Made by a program: the position numbers and the translations under genes | Source of the DNA: Fulvia fulva | Lineage: Eukaryota > Ascomycota > Dothideomycetes > Mycosphaerellales > Mycosphaerellaceae | Reading direction: 5' to 3' | Assembly: GCF_020509005.1 (NCBI RefSeq) | Contig: NC_063016.1 | Span: 2,232,001-2,296,000 of the forward strand | DNA: 64,000 nucleotides | The notes under the pieces: model-generated | What the model was told of the DNA's origin: nothing | Database searches by the model: none | The model's input: only the letters and a program-made list of their open reading frames with translations | Shown: positions 1 through 12,191 of the stretch, in pieces | Position numbering within the stretch: the stretch's first letter is position 1 | How the letters are laid out: every line of letters starts with the position of its first letter

Positions 1-852
1 ATAAAGAAAAAGGAGGAGACAATCGATCCGAAGGATCACCTCCTACCTATCTATTACGAGTTTATATACGTCTTTTCTAAGTAAGATACGAAGGAGCTCC
101 TACCGTATAGGCTAGGTATCGACTATAAGATCAAACTGAAGCCTAGCGTGACTCCGCCCTTTAGCCGACCTTACCGTACATCAAACTAAGAGGACGAGGT
201 AATAGCTTATTAGGTCTAAGAACAATTGGCCTAGAAGGGTATCCGTAGATACGAAGGAAGGGTAGACGTATCTTTACCTATACTTATCGTTAAGAAACCT
301 AGCGGAGGACTTAGAGTTTATATCGACTATAGATAGGTAAACGAACGTACGATAAAATCTAGGTATCCTATACCCCTAATATAGGACATACTCAACCGTA
401 TTATAGGGAAGAAGTACTTTACTAAGCTAGATATTATCGCCGCCTTTAACCGTATACGTATAGCGGAAGGGTCGGAATGGCTTACGGCGTTTACGATACG
501 GTATAGCCAGTTCGAGTGCTTAGTAATACCGTTTAGACTATATAATACACCCGGGACATTTCAATTGTATATTAACGATACCCTAAGAGAGTTCCTCGAC
601 GACTTTACGTCCGCGTACCTCGACGACATCCTGATCTTTAGCGACACACTCGAAGAACATATCGAGTATATAAAGAAGGTGCTCCGTAAGTACGGTAAGG
701 TAGGCCTTCAGCTCGATATCTCTAAATACGAGTTCTATACTTAGTCTACTAAGTACCTCGGATTGATTATCGGTAAGGATAGCGTATTAATAGACCTAGC
801 TAAGATCTAAGCGATACGTAAATAGGGGACTCCTACTAACGTAAAGGATATC
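1..852 (+). mobile_element. Outer Ty3/Gypsy retrotransposon, RIP-mutated, left part (reverse transcriptase)
   Basis: Conceptual translation with many TAG/TAA stops reads as Ty3/Gypsy reverse transcriptase. The segments VKKPSGGLRVYIDYR, RYPIPLI, KKYFTKLDIIAAFN and the catalytic YLDD box (615-626, followed by ILIFS) come in the expected order. The 5' part of the element (gag, protease, 5' LTR) lies off the left edge. The reading frame stops at PTNVKDI (about 830-852), where a second Gypsy element is inserted, and resumes at 7142 without loss of frame. The stops are TAG/TAA and CpA is scarce, as expected from RIP. It cannot be functional. Confidence 0.88.
848..852. repeat. Target-site duplication ATATC, left copy (inner Gypsy)
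   Basis: ATATC directly abuts the left LTR of the inner Gypsy element. The same five bases follow the right LTR at 7142-7146. Five bases is the usual duplication length for Ty3/Gypsy integrases. Confidence 0.88.
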
Positions 853-1371
853 TATTAGGGCGAGAGCCTAGCCTATAAGATATAAGAATAAAAGCGAGAA
901 TATAGGTACGAAGTGTAGATGCAAAGGGTATAGTATAATTGCTATATAAAACGAAAGACAAAGAAAGCAAGAGAGGCCTAGGAAAGGCTAGATATTTATA
1001 CGCGACCCTCGCGAGTACGTGTCCCCGTATTAATAGGGCTAACCCGTACGAAGCCGCGCTTAGTAGCTTTACTCAAAACCTTATTCCAACCTGCCCTACG
1101 TTCCGAGTCTTCTACGAGCTTCTTCTAGAGTCTAGCGTAGTCGCGGGTACTCGCGGGAGTACCGTAAGTTATATAGTCACGAGCCGAAGTAAGTCTATTA
1201 AGGTTTAGTAGAGTAGTAAATTTAGAGGGCTAGGTCCCGTAGTAAATGTTACGGGGTATATAATTCTTAGCGCTTATATACTAAGCTAGACTTTTACTTC
1301 TTAACGACTTCTAAGTACTCTAAGGCTCTTCTATCCCTACCTTCTATATACTCTATAGGGAGACTATAATA
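853..1371 (-). repeat. Inner Gypsy LTR, left copy (3' LTR)
   Basis: This 519-bp direct repeat matches 6623-7141. It starts TATTAGGG and ends ATAATA, which are TG...CA ends after RIP-type change. The differences from the right copy that I checked are C/T or G/A transitions, for example AAGTACT here against AAGCACT at about 7083. Confidence 0.9.
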
Positions 1372-4300
1372 GTAGCCCCCCTAAACAAAGCTAAGTTCCT
1401 ACGAAGCCGTAGTAGTTCTATATATCGAGGATGTTTAGCTTTAGTACTAGGCCTAGGCCTAATGTTATAGTCGATATACTATTAGTAAGCCCCGTCGAAG
1501 AGCTTAGATTCGAAGAGCCTACCGATATTGACTTCTAGGCCGTCTACGCGGGCGTAGTATTCTTCGATTACTTAACGATTAAAGATAATATATTGGATAG
1601 GTTCCTATAAGGTATCCTACTTAGGGTAACCTTACTATTCGACTTTATACTTAATTAGCGGTAGTCCTTTAACGTCGTTAGGCTCTACGCGGATTCCCCG
1701 GATCTTACGGACGGTATAGTCGTTAGAAGGTAGGTTAATAGGCTCGTCGACTTCTACTTCATCGGGAGGACCTAGTATATCTTAGTTTTGGTTTAAGAAT
1801 AGGTCCTTAGCCGACGGCCGAAGGCGTACGGGATAGAAGACGTCGTAGATCTTTATATTCGTAGGAAGAGCTAGACGGTAGGCGTATAAACTAATACGCT
1901 CGGTGATCTTAAAAGGACCTAGATTCTTCTAGCTCAGCTTCTTAGAGGGGCGGTCCGTCTTAATGTTCTTAGAGTTAAGGTAGACTATATTGCCTACTTA
2001 GTAGTCGGGAGCTAGCTAGCGACGACGATTAGCTTGATCCTCGTAGATTACTTATACGTATACTATCTCGTCGTAGACTTCTTTATAGATCTATAAGAGT
2101 ATAGTAGCGAACTCGTCTACTACTTACTCGTTTACGTCTTCGGTAGGCGGGAGAGGCTCTTCTAGTTCTATACCTATACGAGGGTAGTAACCTCTCGTAG
2201 TATAGAAGGGAGAGTAGCTAGTAGTCTCCGAGTCCTAGTTACGAGTAGCGAACTCTACCGTAGGGATATACTAAGGCCAAACCTTTTAGTAGTAGTCGAC
2301 GAAGTAACGAAGGACCTACTCGAGGATAGCGTTCGTAATTTCGGTCTAGCCGTCGGTCTGTAGCTAAAAGCTGGTCGAGAGGTTATACTTAATGCCTAGG
2401 ATAGTATATAGACGCTTCTAGAAGTACGAGATGAACTAGGAGCCTCTATTAGAGGTGATACTATCCGGGAGGCCTTAAAAGCGCTAGACGAATTCGTAGA
2501 ATAAGCGAGTAGTCTCCTTTACGGTTATACTCTAGTACGGGATTACATACCGGTCCTTAGAGTAACGGTCTACGATTACTAGAAGGGCCTTTACCTTTAC
2601 GCCGCTAAAGGTCTTACCGTAAGGAAGATCGGTAATAAAGTCTATAGTAATGTGCTTCTACGGACGATTAGGAGCCGGGAGAGGGTATAAGAGACCGTAG
2701 GGGCGGTAGCGGTTAGCTTTAGCTCTTCGGTAAGTAGCGTAGTTTAGTACGTAGCGGCGGACGTCCTTCTAGGAATACGGCTACTAGTAATACCTAGCGA
2801 GGAGCTTATAGGTCTTAGCTACGCCTAGGTAACCCCTAGAGGCGGAGTCGTAGACGATTTGAAGAATCTTAGCTCGGATATTAGAGCCTTCGGGCTACGG
2901 TACGTAAAGCTTCTTACGGAAGTAGACGACACCTTCCTAGAGCTCGTACTCGGATAGCGAGAAGCCCGGGAATGTCCTCGCGCTAGATCTAAGGGCCTAA
3001 ACTAACTCTTAGGCGCCTAGGTCGGTATTATACGCTATTCGTACTCGTGCTATAATACCTTTAGGTTGCTCCTTATTATCAAACCCCTTAAAGTCTAATT
3101 CGGGTAAGCCGTCGGTCGTTACTAAGCCCTCTTTATCGTCGTTCAAGTCCTTAGCGTCCGAGGCGTATTCTTTAGGCTCGGATTTATTATTACTCTCGTT
3201 AAGGTAGGTAGGAGCGAGTACGAGAGTAGTAAAGGAAGCGGCGAGTATAGGCTAGCCGTTCGATAGGTACTCTCGAAGCTCGGAAGAGAGGTTATGCTCT
3301 TTAATAACTTGTTGCTCTACGATTTGCTAGCCCCCTCTTCGATTAACTAGAGAGTTACTAGGGCGGCGGGTAAGGGCGTCGGCTATCGAGTCAGCCTTAC
3401 CGGGCGTATACGAGATTATAAAGTTGAACCGGGAGAGGAACTCGCTCTAGCGGGCCTAGCGACGATTAAGTAGCTTACTCTTTATAAAGTAGACGAGGTT
3501 CTTATAGTCGGAGCTTACTTAGACGGGCATAGTAGAGCCTTAGAGCTCGGGGCGCTACTTTTTAAAAGCTTTGACGATCGCGAGAAGCTCCTTATCGTAG
3601 ATCTCGTAGTTATACTCCGTAGCGGTCATCTTCTTAGAGAGGAAGGCGATAGGTAACTAGGGAGATTTAGGCGAGCGGCGTTATAGTAGGACACCGCCTA
3701 CTACGCCGTCGGATACGTTAGTCTCTATACGGGTCTCTAGTTCGAAATCGAAGTGCTATAGAAGCGGGTTCTTAATAAACTTCGCTTTGAGCAAGTCAAA
3801 AGCCTCCTAGTATTCGTCGGTCTAGGCAAACTTCTTACCCTTACGCGTAAGCTTTGTTAAAGGGCGTACTACGCCCGAGAATACGTAGATAAAGCGGCGG
3901 TAGAAGTTAGTAAAGCCTAGGAAACCCTAGACCTCCTTAACGTTCGTAGGAGTATCCTATTCGACGATAGCGTCGATCTTCTCTTAGTCTATCTTAATAC
4001 CGTCTACGGTAATAATTAAACTAAGGAACTTGACTTCGGTCTTCTTAAACTCGTACTTATCGATGTCGAGCTATAAGCCGGCGTCTACGAGCTTCTAAAG
4101 GACCTTATAGACGTACTCGCGGTGCTCCTCCTTAGTCTCGCTATAGACTAGGATGTCGTCGATATAGGCAGTGTAGAACTAATCGAGGAACTCCTAAAGA
4201 ATGTCGTTAATAAAGTTCTAGAAGGTACTAGGCCCGTTATAAACGCCGAAGGGTATAACGAGCGACTCGAATAGCCCGTAGCGAGTACGGAAGGCTATAA

Positions 4301-6622
4301 GATACTCGTGTCCTTCTACTATTCGTAACTTATTAAACGTAGTAATGACATCGAGCTTAGTAAAGTACTTAGCCTTAGAGAGGCGCTCGAGCGTCTCCTA
4401 AATCAACGGTATTAGGTAGCGGTTCTTCTTTATAATAGCGTTTAAGCCTCGGTAGTCTACGTAGAAGCGTAGACTACCGCCGGGCTTCTTAACGAACATA
4501 ACGGGACTACTAGCGCTAGAACGGCTCGCTCAAATAAACCCCTTCTTTAGGTTATCTTCGAGGTATCTCTTAAGGACGATAAGCTCTTCTCGGGATATAG
4601 AATATAGCGGTCCGAACGGTATCTCTCTACCTTCTTCTAGCTTAATCTTATAGTCGTAAGGGCGATAAGGAGGTAGCTCGTCTACGGCCTTAGTATCGAA
4701 TACGTAGAGGATGTAGTGTGCCTAAGGAGGGACCTTCGTAGTAGGGTCGGTAGGCGTACGCTTCTTATCGAGCTTCTCGAGGGCGATGTCGATATCGCGG
4801 AGAGAGGCGGCGAAGACTTAAGCTTTAGGCTACTTAGTAGTAGTAGTAAAGGTAGCGGCGTTTACCTAGAAGATCTTAGTATACTTAGGACCGCGCTAAG
4901 GCGGCGGAGAAGGCGGAGGTGCCGGAGGAGCTTCTAGAGGGAAGCTAATAGTAAGGGAAGTCTAGTCGATAATAGGTTAGTATCGTCTAAACTAGGGGAG
5001 GCCGAGGATAAACTTCTAATACGGTAGGGACGTAAGGAAGCTAGTAATCGACATACGCTTGCCTCCGAGGGTAATTGACGTGTATATAACATAAGTAATC
5101 TTACTAGTAGTAGTCTCCGTGCCGTTAAAGAGTTTAAGGGTACGAGGGTACTTTAGTTCCTAGGGTTCGAGGTTAAGAGAGGTCGCGAGTTTATAGTCTA
5201 TAAAAGACTCGCCTAGTACGCTAGTGTCTATAAGAGTAAGATTAGAAGAAGAGAGTTTCTTTAAGCCGATATTTATATTCGTAACGAACGGTTTATAAGC
5301 GTAGTCCTTACCCCTCTCGTCGTATAGGTCTAGCTATACTATATTAATCCTCAACTTCTTTCCTCTCTTTACTTTCGGTAAACGTTATTCTTAGTCTTTA
5401 TCGCGTCGATAAGGAAGACCTAGGCTTTTTCCTACTTAGCGGGAGTAGTAGGAGTAGGCGAGATAGCGCCGATAGCGCCGCGAACTAGGTTACGGGCGTT
5501 ACGGGTAGCGAGCTACGGATAGTTAACTACGATATAGCCTAGACCGCCGTAGTAGGTATAGAGTCCGGCTAAGCGACGGCGAAGCTTCTCTTCGGGAGTA
5601 AGCTTACCGTTAACGAGGCCCTAGACTCGAGGGACGGCGGCACTAGCGCTAAGATCTATAGCGTTACCTATAGAGACGGGAGAGAGAGCCGTAGGAGCGG
5701 CGGCGCCTAGTAGAGTAGCGAAGTAGCTTCCGGGACTACGAGGCTAACGACCTTAAGAACGGGAAGCGAGGAGAGAGGCGGTATATTTTATATTAGAGTC
5801 GAGGCGCTAGTAGGTCTCGACGAGCTTACGGAAGCTTATAGTACCGACGTCCTTATCCTCGAGGGCTCGAAGAAGCTCTACTAATAAGCTACGGCGGAGA
5901 GTACTCTTCTTAGTCTCTTCGTTATAGCCGGTAAACCCGATATCGCGGTTAAAGGCCGCGAGGTACTCTACGAAGCTCTTGTTCTTCTAGAGGAGGTTAT
6001 AGATAGCGTTCTAGGCGGTAGCTCTACGGTCTAGATCACTAAAGGCAGTACGGAGGTCCTATATTAAGGTAAGGACGTCCGGGTAGCCGATAGTCTACGT
6101 AGTATTATCGATATAGTATTATACCTAAGCCGCGGCGTCTCCCCGAAGGAGGGAGAAGACGTACGTAACCTTGTCCTTCTCTTACGGAAAGTGGTCGGTA
6201 TTAGCTAATAGCTTAATAGTAAGCTATGTCTTAAATGCCTTAAACTTACTCTTATTACCGTCGAACTTGTCTAGGTCGTTAACCTTCTAAGAGAAGTACT
6301 AGCGGCGGTTATCGTCGGCGTATAGGACGAGGTTCTAAAAGGTGTTTATAATACCTTAAAGGTATATTACTTAGTTGTTTACTTGCTCGACCTACTAGGC
6401 GGTCTCGCGGAAAGAGGAGACGGTACGGTTAATAAGAGCGTAGGCGGTATCGGGGTTAGCGTTTACCTAGGTACCGAAGGTAGCGGCGTTCGAGAAGGGG
6501 ATATTAGCCTACTTACTAAAGTGGAATAGAGTGTCTTAGTTATCGAGGTTGACACCTCTATCGGTAGCGTAGTCACCTATAAGGATGACTCGAGTAGTTA
6601 AAGGTTTGTTAGTCTTTCGTAA

Positions 6623-7141
6623 TATTAGGGCGAGAGCCTAGCCTATAAGATATAAGAATAAAAGCGAGAATGTAGGTACGAAGTATAGATGTAAAGGGTA
6701 TAGTATAATTACTACACAAAACGAAAGACGAAGAAAGTAAGAGAGGCCTAGGGAAGGCTAGATATTTATACGCGACCCTCGCGAGTACGTGTCCCCGTAT
6801 TAATAGGGCTAACCCGTACGAAGCCGCGCTTAGTAGCTTTGCTCAAAACCTTATTCTAACCTGCCCTACGTTCCGAGTCTTCTACGAGCTTCTTCTAGGG
6901 TCTAGCGTAGTCGCGGGTGCTCGCGGGAGTACCGTGAGTTATATAGTTACGAGCCGAAGTGAATTTATTAAGGTTTAGTAGAGTAGTGAATTTAGAGGGC
7001 TAGGTCCCGTAGTAAATATTACGGGGTATATAATTCTTAGCGCTTATACACTAAGCTAGACTTTCACTTCTTAACGACTTCTAAGCACTCTAAGGCTCTT
7101 CTATCCCTACCTTCTATATACTCTATAGGGAGACTATAATA
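6623..7141 (-). repeat. Inner Gypsy LTR, right copy (5' LTR)
   Basis: This is the second 519-bp LTR, with the same ends as the left copy. It keeps several CpA sites that the left copy has lost, for example TTTCACT and AAGCACT near 7061-7090. The two LTRs therefore took different RIP hits. Confidence 0.9.
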
Positions 7142-7146
7142 ATATC
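7142..7146. repeat. Target-site duplication ATATC, right copy (inner Gypsy)
   Basis: Repeats 848-852 immediately after the right LTR. Removing the inner element plus one copy restores a continuous Gypsy frame (PTNVKDI joined to LTFNRFLGFYRRF). Confidence 0.88.
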
Positions 7147-10100
7147 CTTACGTTTAATAGATTCTTAGGCTTCTATCGACGCTTTATTAAGGACTATAGC
7201 AAGATAGTTCTACCTATAGTAAAGCTAAATAAGAAGGACAACCCCTAGTACTAGACAAACGAATGTTAGAATGCGTTCGAAGGACTAAAGTAAGCATTTA
7301 CCGACGCTAAGGGAACAGTACTAGCGATGTTTACCCCCGGGAGACGTACCGTCTTAGAGACTAATATAAGCGACTTTATGACCGTAGTAGTCCTATCGTA
7401 ATATAACGAGGATAATATCCTCCGCCCTATCGTATACCTATCGAAAAAGATGAGCCCGTAGGAGTATAACTACGACATCTACGATAAGGAGTTACTCGTA
7501 ATCGTTAAGGCGTTTAAGGAATAGAAGCTAGAGCTAATAGCCGGCGATATTAATAAAGTAGACTTCGAGAACTTTACCGACCTAAGCGGCCACCCTATAC
7601 TCGACTATAGCGACTATAAGAACTTAGAATACTTTATAATATCTAAGTAGCTAAATAGACGCTAAGCTAGGTAGGCCGAGTTCTTATTATAGTTCTTCTT
7701 TAAGATTGTATACCGACTAGGAGTATAAGGAGCGGAGCTTGATAGCCTTACTCGACGTTCCTAAGACGCTATCTTATATAATAAGTCAGACCCGCGTTAT
7801 ACTTAATAGGATAGGATACTACTAAAACTAGAACACTTCCTATTGGTTAGCGTAAGCTAGATCCTAAGACTATCCGTATCCGAAGTAGAAGGAGTAGTTA
7901 TAGACGAAGCCCTAGTAGTAGACATTAGTAAGTTATACAAACAAGATAACGTAGTCGAAGCTACTATCTAACTCGCGGTAGGAGAACTAGTAAAACTACT
8001 CCGAAAGAACAAGATAGACGACAAGTACGTAATGCTAGTCGATAGTATAATATATATCAAAAACCGATGTAGCGGATATAGCCTCTTCGTTCTACCTATA
8101 GAGGATAAGGAGAACACTGTCTATATACGTATAGTCAAAGCCTTTTACGATGTACCGGTAGCCGGACACCTAGGTAAGACTACTACGAGTAGGCTCGTAT
8201 TACGATATTATATATAGCTAAGGATAACCCGTTTTATTAGATCTTTCGTACGCGCCTACCGGATATATCGTAATACCCGTAGTATTAATAAACTATAGCA
8301 CGGACTTTTAGCCCTACTACCTATCCCCTTCGATACTTAGGATAATGTCGCTATAGACTTCGTTGTCGACTTGCCTAGAGCGAAGTATACGGCCGACGGT
8401 TAATAGTATAAGAATGCGCTTACGGTAACTAATAGACTAGGTAAGGAGCGCTACTATATTCTAGTTCTCGAAATGATAGCTAAATATATCGCCTACGTCT
8501 ATATTAAGCACATCTTCTTACGCTACGGATTACTAAAGACGAATATATCGGACCGCGGACCTTAATAGATTTTAGCCTTTTAGGGACGCCTTTATAAACT
8601 ACTATAGATCAAGCGTAAGATCTCTACCGGGTATTATCCTAAGACCGATAGATAGAGCGAGAATACAAATAAGATAATAGAGCAATATCTACGCGTATTA
8701 ATTAACTATATATAAGATAACTAGCCGGACTAGTTACCGCTCGTAGAATTTATAGCTAACGACTATGTCTCTAAAACGACTAGTATAAGCCCCTTTATAG
8801 CTAATATTAGTAAGAATCCGAGATACGCGGATATAGAGCTCAACCTACCTATATAGCTACTCCTATACAAACAACGCCTAGACGCGGAATTAGTAAATGC
8901 CTTCGTATAGCGTATAATAGAGCTTCGCTACAAACTAAGAGACTCGATAGAGATAGTATAAGCGTCGTAAGCCGAGTACGCAAATAAATACCGCACGATC
9001 GTACTACGATACGAAGTAGGTAATATAGTACACCTTAGTACTCGTAACTAGCGTACTAAGCGCCCGTTAAAGAAACTTAACTACCGCTATACTAGACCTT
9101 ATACGATTACTAAAGTACTAATATACGATACGTATCGCCTAGATTTACCGCTATCGCTAAGTAACTTATATGACGGCTTCTACGCTAACCTACTAATACC
9201 GGTATACGAACCGATACTAGGCTAAGTATAACTACTACTAGCGCCTATAGAGGTAGAAGACGACAATAGCGATATAAGTACGTATAAGTTACTAGATACG
9301 ATACTAGATATAAAGAGTATACTACCGCCGGGACTAGCGCTACGTAGTAGAAGGAAGGAGAGACGATACGAGTATCTAGTACAATAGGTTAGTTATAGTA
9401 AGCCTACTTAGGAGCCCGCTAAGGAGTTAATAGATACTGCCGCCGCCTCTATCGCGGACTTCTACTATAACTATCCTACGAAAGACAGGCTAGCCGGCTT
9501 TATACTACTACTAGGGTAGATTCCGAACGAGGATATACTTAAAGACGTTATAATTAGCGATGCTATAAACGCTTCGTTTATAGCTACGTCTAACCTAGTA
9601 ACTATAGGAGGACTACGTATACTAATTACGTAGGTGCCTATAGCTCTACTACCGGTTAAGAGCTACGAGCCTAAGACTAGTATAAGTAAAGACCCGTAGG
9701 TAGCTACTTTAAGTAAGATAACCGACAGTAGGTAAGTATAAGATAAGCGTTAACGCAAATAGCAATCTTCTCTTAACTTCGTAACTATAGCTATACCGCT
9801 AATATTAGTTAGTAATAGGTACTATAGCTCTTCCTTAAGATAAGTAATAGAAGCTATAACGGACTCTTTCGCGGAGTTCGTAAATCGCTACGGTAAGTAC
9901 GAAATCACGACTTATATAGGCTAGGTTAGCTACCGCGGAGGATACGATAATGCCGACCGAGGTAGTAACGACGACACGATCGCGGATAGAATAGATAATA
10001 GAAGTAATAGAAATAACGATATAGAGGATAACACTACTTTCGTAGTAGCGATAATACGAGCTTAAGGGACTAAGCGCGATTTTAAAGGGGGGGTAGTATT

Positions 10101-10311
10101 ACGGCCCTAGGCCTAGTAAATAGTCAGCTAGTATATAGGTCACGTGACCGCGCGTCACTAGCGCGCCTCTGCTATATATAACCTCGGCGTACCTCGCGCT
10201 CCTCTTTCCTACGTACCTAGCTACTTTGTATAAATACGATTATAAACCGTTATATCTAATCTATATAGGCGTAGAAGTAATTAAGAAAGTTAATAGTCGG
10301 CGTATTACTTA
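7142..10311 (+). mobile_element. Outer Ty3/Gypsy retrotransposon, RIP-mutated, right part (RNase H, integrase, chromodomain-like, 3' LTR)
   Basis: The frame resumes with RFLGFYRRFIKDYSK (end of reverse transcriptase). RNase H follows (about 7350-7530, with VYLSKKMSP and YDIYDKELLVIVKAF), then an integrase zinc-binding remnant (GHLGKTTTSRLV, about 8160), an integrase core (IDFVVDLPRAKYTADG, about 8350) and a chromodomain-like tail (RYEYLVQ*VSYSKPT*EPAKE, about 9365-9425). A polypurine run (about 10084-10093) precedes the probable 3' LTR, which starts TAGTATTACGG near 10094 and probably ends near 10311. The chromodomain-like tail suggests a chromovirus lineage. Stop-ridden and inactive. Confidence 0.85.
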
Positions 10312-10815
10312 GTAGTAGTATCGGTAGTAGGTTATCTTCTATCTAGCTAAAGTCTAGAGCCTCTCGAGTTACTACTAGTCGTAGTATACGCGCTTATTAC
10401 TACTACTATATATCCTACTCCTTACCCTTCTAGAACTTACTATTCTAGAGGCCCCGACGGCGGCCTTTATCTCGACCTATAACGATAGCGATAGTAGTAT
10501 ATTTAAGAGTATAGAAGATAGGAAGAATTACGCGCTTTTAAAGGTATAGAAGTATAGTAGTAGGTCGCGTTTACTTATAATAGTCGGTTAGGCTTAGCTT
10601 AGACCCTACTAGTTTGCCTAGAGGCTTTAAAGTATATAAAAGAAAGCGGATTACGACTAATATAATATATAGAGGTTATCGAGCGCGATAGAAAGATAGA
10701 TAGCGTATACTTATAAAGATAGAAAGTAGTAGTAGTAAATAAATACTATATATATAGGGGTAGTAGGTAGATATAGAATGCTATACGCGTTTTTTACTAT
10801 ACTATTTACTACTTA
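10312..10815. other. RIP-mutated sequence of unclear origin between Gypsy LTR and Fot1-like element
   Basis: This is TpA-rich, CpA-poor sequence. A purine-rich, TAGTAG-like stretch directly after the LTR could be an old primer-binding site. A short plus-strand frame (about 10434-10560) with few stops follows, which could be a gag remnant. No family was recognised, so a second Gypsy copy cut off by the DNA transposon is only a guess. Confidence 0.35.
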
Positions 10816-10817
10816 TA

Positions 10818-10885
10818 ACGTGCTTTACTACCGAGCGGGCTATTCTACCGAGCGGGCCACTTTTACTAAGAACTATACCACTTCT
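10818..10885 (+). repeat. Left terminal inverted repeat of the Fot1-like element
   Basis: This inverted repeat contains two direct copies of CTACCGAGCGGGC (about 10828-10840 and 10845-10857), a motif present twice in the opposite end as well. Paired sub-terminal motifs of this kind are often transposase-binding sites; that role is inferred here. Confidence 0.8.
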
Positions 10886-11880
10886 ATAGATATAGCTATA
10901 TAACTACTATTATAGCGTATATTGTCTTTAAACGAGGCCAAACTGACCTTAGCTATCTAGGCTACGAAACGCGACGCGACAATCACGAATCGACTTGCTA
11001 TAAAGGTATACGACGCGTCTCGAACTATACTAGGGTATCGATTGAATAGACGACCTCCTCGGGGTGACTACGAGCCTAATTCGAAGAAGCTTATAGAGCT
11101 AGAAGAGAGGGTAATACTTAAGTATATACTCGAGCTAGATCTTAGAGATTTCCCGCTATTAAAGGCTAGTATACGAGTAATAGCCGATTTATTACTATAA
11201 GAGAAGGGTCTTAAGCCCGCTAGTCTCAATTAGACAAACAGGTTTATTAGGCGGTATCGTGAGCTAAAGGTTCGTATAACACGTAGATACGATCGTTAGC
11301 GAGCCCTAATAGAAGATCTAGACGTTATCGAGAAGTAGTTCTTACTTATACGTAATATAAAGGAGAAGTATAGCATCCTTAACTAGGACACCTATAACTT
11401 CGACGAGACAGGGTTTATAATAGGTGTTATTACGTCTTAGAGCGTCGTTACGGGTTTAGAAAGGCGTAGTAGAAAGAGGAAGGTCGTTTAATAGGGCAAT
11501 AGAGAGGGAGTAGAGAGATAGCGTATTAGATAGCTCTTATACGAAGCGAGATTAGTAAGCTACGTAAGTCTAACGAGGCCCTTATATAGCGGAAAGCACA
11601 AAAGCGTAAGTACATTTAGTCTAGAGGGTCTCTAACCTTTGATAAGGCGTCGTAATTAATACCTCTAGGGGATACTAGGAGGTAGGAAGTGAGTAGAGAG
11701 TCGCTAGATAGTATTCGGCTAGTACTAAGGCTACGACGCTATAAGCGATATAGCGAGTCGGGGTATAACGTACGTACTTATTAAGTAGACTCGCTAAATA
11801 GTAAAGAATCTAAAGAGGAATTGTCCTCCTAGTAACGATTCTATAGGATGTCGTCGTATTAAGATACCGTCGCAATTAAA

Positions 11881-11950
11881 GTAGAAGTAGTATAGTTCTT
11901 AGTAAAAGTAGCCCGCTCGGTAGTATAGCCCGCTCGGTAGTAAAGTACGT
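11881..11950 (-). repeat. Right terminal inverted repeat of the Fot1-like element
   Basis: The reverse complement matches the left end over about 60 bp with a few mismatches, mostly transitions. It holds two GCCCGCTCGGTAG copies. Confidence 0.8.
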
Positions 11951-12116
11951 TATAGTTTTTACCCGATTAATGCGATTCTTTTTTTATATTATACGCCGTA
12001 ATGTTACGGAGGTATAAGCCTATAAGTATATAACCGTGTTTTATATAGTTATTATGTTATTCAACATAAGGTGTTTTAATATAGTGTTAAAGATAATACG
12101 TTTGAACCCGGCTGCT

Positions 12117-12191
12117 TCAGGCGCTCCGCCAAGAAGCTTGCTAGGGTCACACGTGACCCTCGGCAAGCTTCCGCCGGAGCAATACGCCTGA
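12117..12191. repeat. Imperfect palindrome (potential hairpin) at the RIP border
   Basis: The centre is AGGGTCAC-AC-GTGACCCT. It is flanked by AAGCTTGC/GCAAGCTT, then CTCCG/CGGAG and TCAGGCG/CGCCTGA, with small mismatches and one short insertion on the right arm. The total is about 75 bp. It lies exactly where mutated DNA gives way to normal DNA. It could be a remnant of a foldback element or a hairpin; no coding function is visible. Confidence 0.7.

Larger units (their letters stand above)
853..7141 (-). mobile_element. Inner Ty3/Gypsy LTR retrotransposon, RIP-mutated, complete with both LTRs
   Basis: This 6,289-bp element is bounded by two 519-bp LTRs (853-1371 and 6623-7141) and an ATATC duplication. 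On the minus strand the order is gag-like sequence (about 6500-5400), protease region, reverse transcriptase (about 4650-3900, with [18 protein letters not shown] and the YIDD box at about 4155-4166), RNase H, then integrase (about 2900-1950). A C-run at 1376-1381, read as a G-run on the coding strand, forms a polypurine tract beside the 3' LTR. The coding frames are full of TAG/TAA stops from C-to-T and G-to-A change. The element inserted into the older Gypsy copy and was then mutated in place. Confidence 0.9.
10818..11950 (+). mobile_element. Fot1/pogo-like (Tc1-mariner superfamily) DNA transposon, internally deleted, RIP-mutated
   Basis: Terminal inverted repeats of about 60 bp (10818 to about 10885 and about 11881-11950) start ACGTGCTTTACTACCGAGCG and its reverse counterpart. 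TA dinucleotides flank both ends (10816-10817 and 11951-11952). Inside, the plus frame reads as a Fot1-type transposase: an N-terminal helix-turn-helix, a CENP-B-type DNA-binding part (NRFIRRYRELKVRI) and the start of the DDE domain (DTYNFDETGFIIGVI, about 11390-11430). The frame then passes quickly to a C-terminal tail. At 1,133 bp it is much shorter than usual for Fot1, so most of the catalytic core is missing. Many TAG stops; it cannot move itself. Confidence 0.85.

Noticed and set aside
939..1208. An 89-aa protein in the inner Gypsy LTR
   Set aside because: It lies wholly in the LTR, starts with TTG, and the frame is broken in the other LTR copy.
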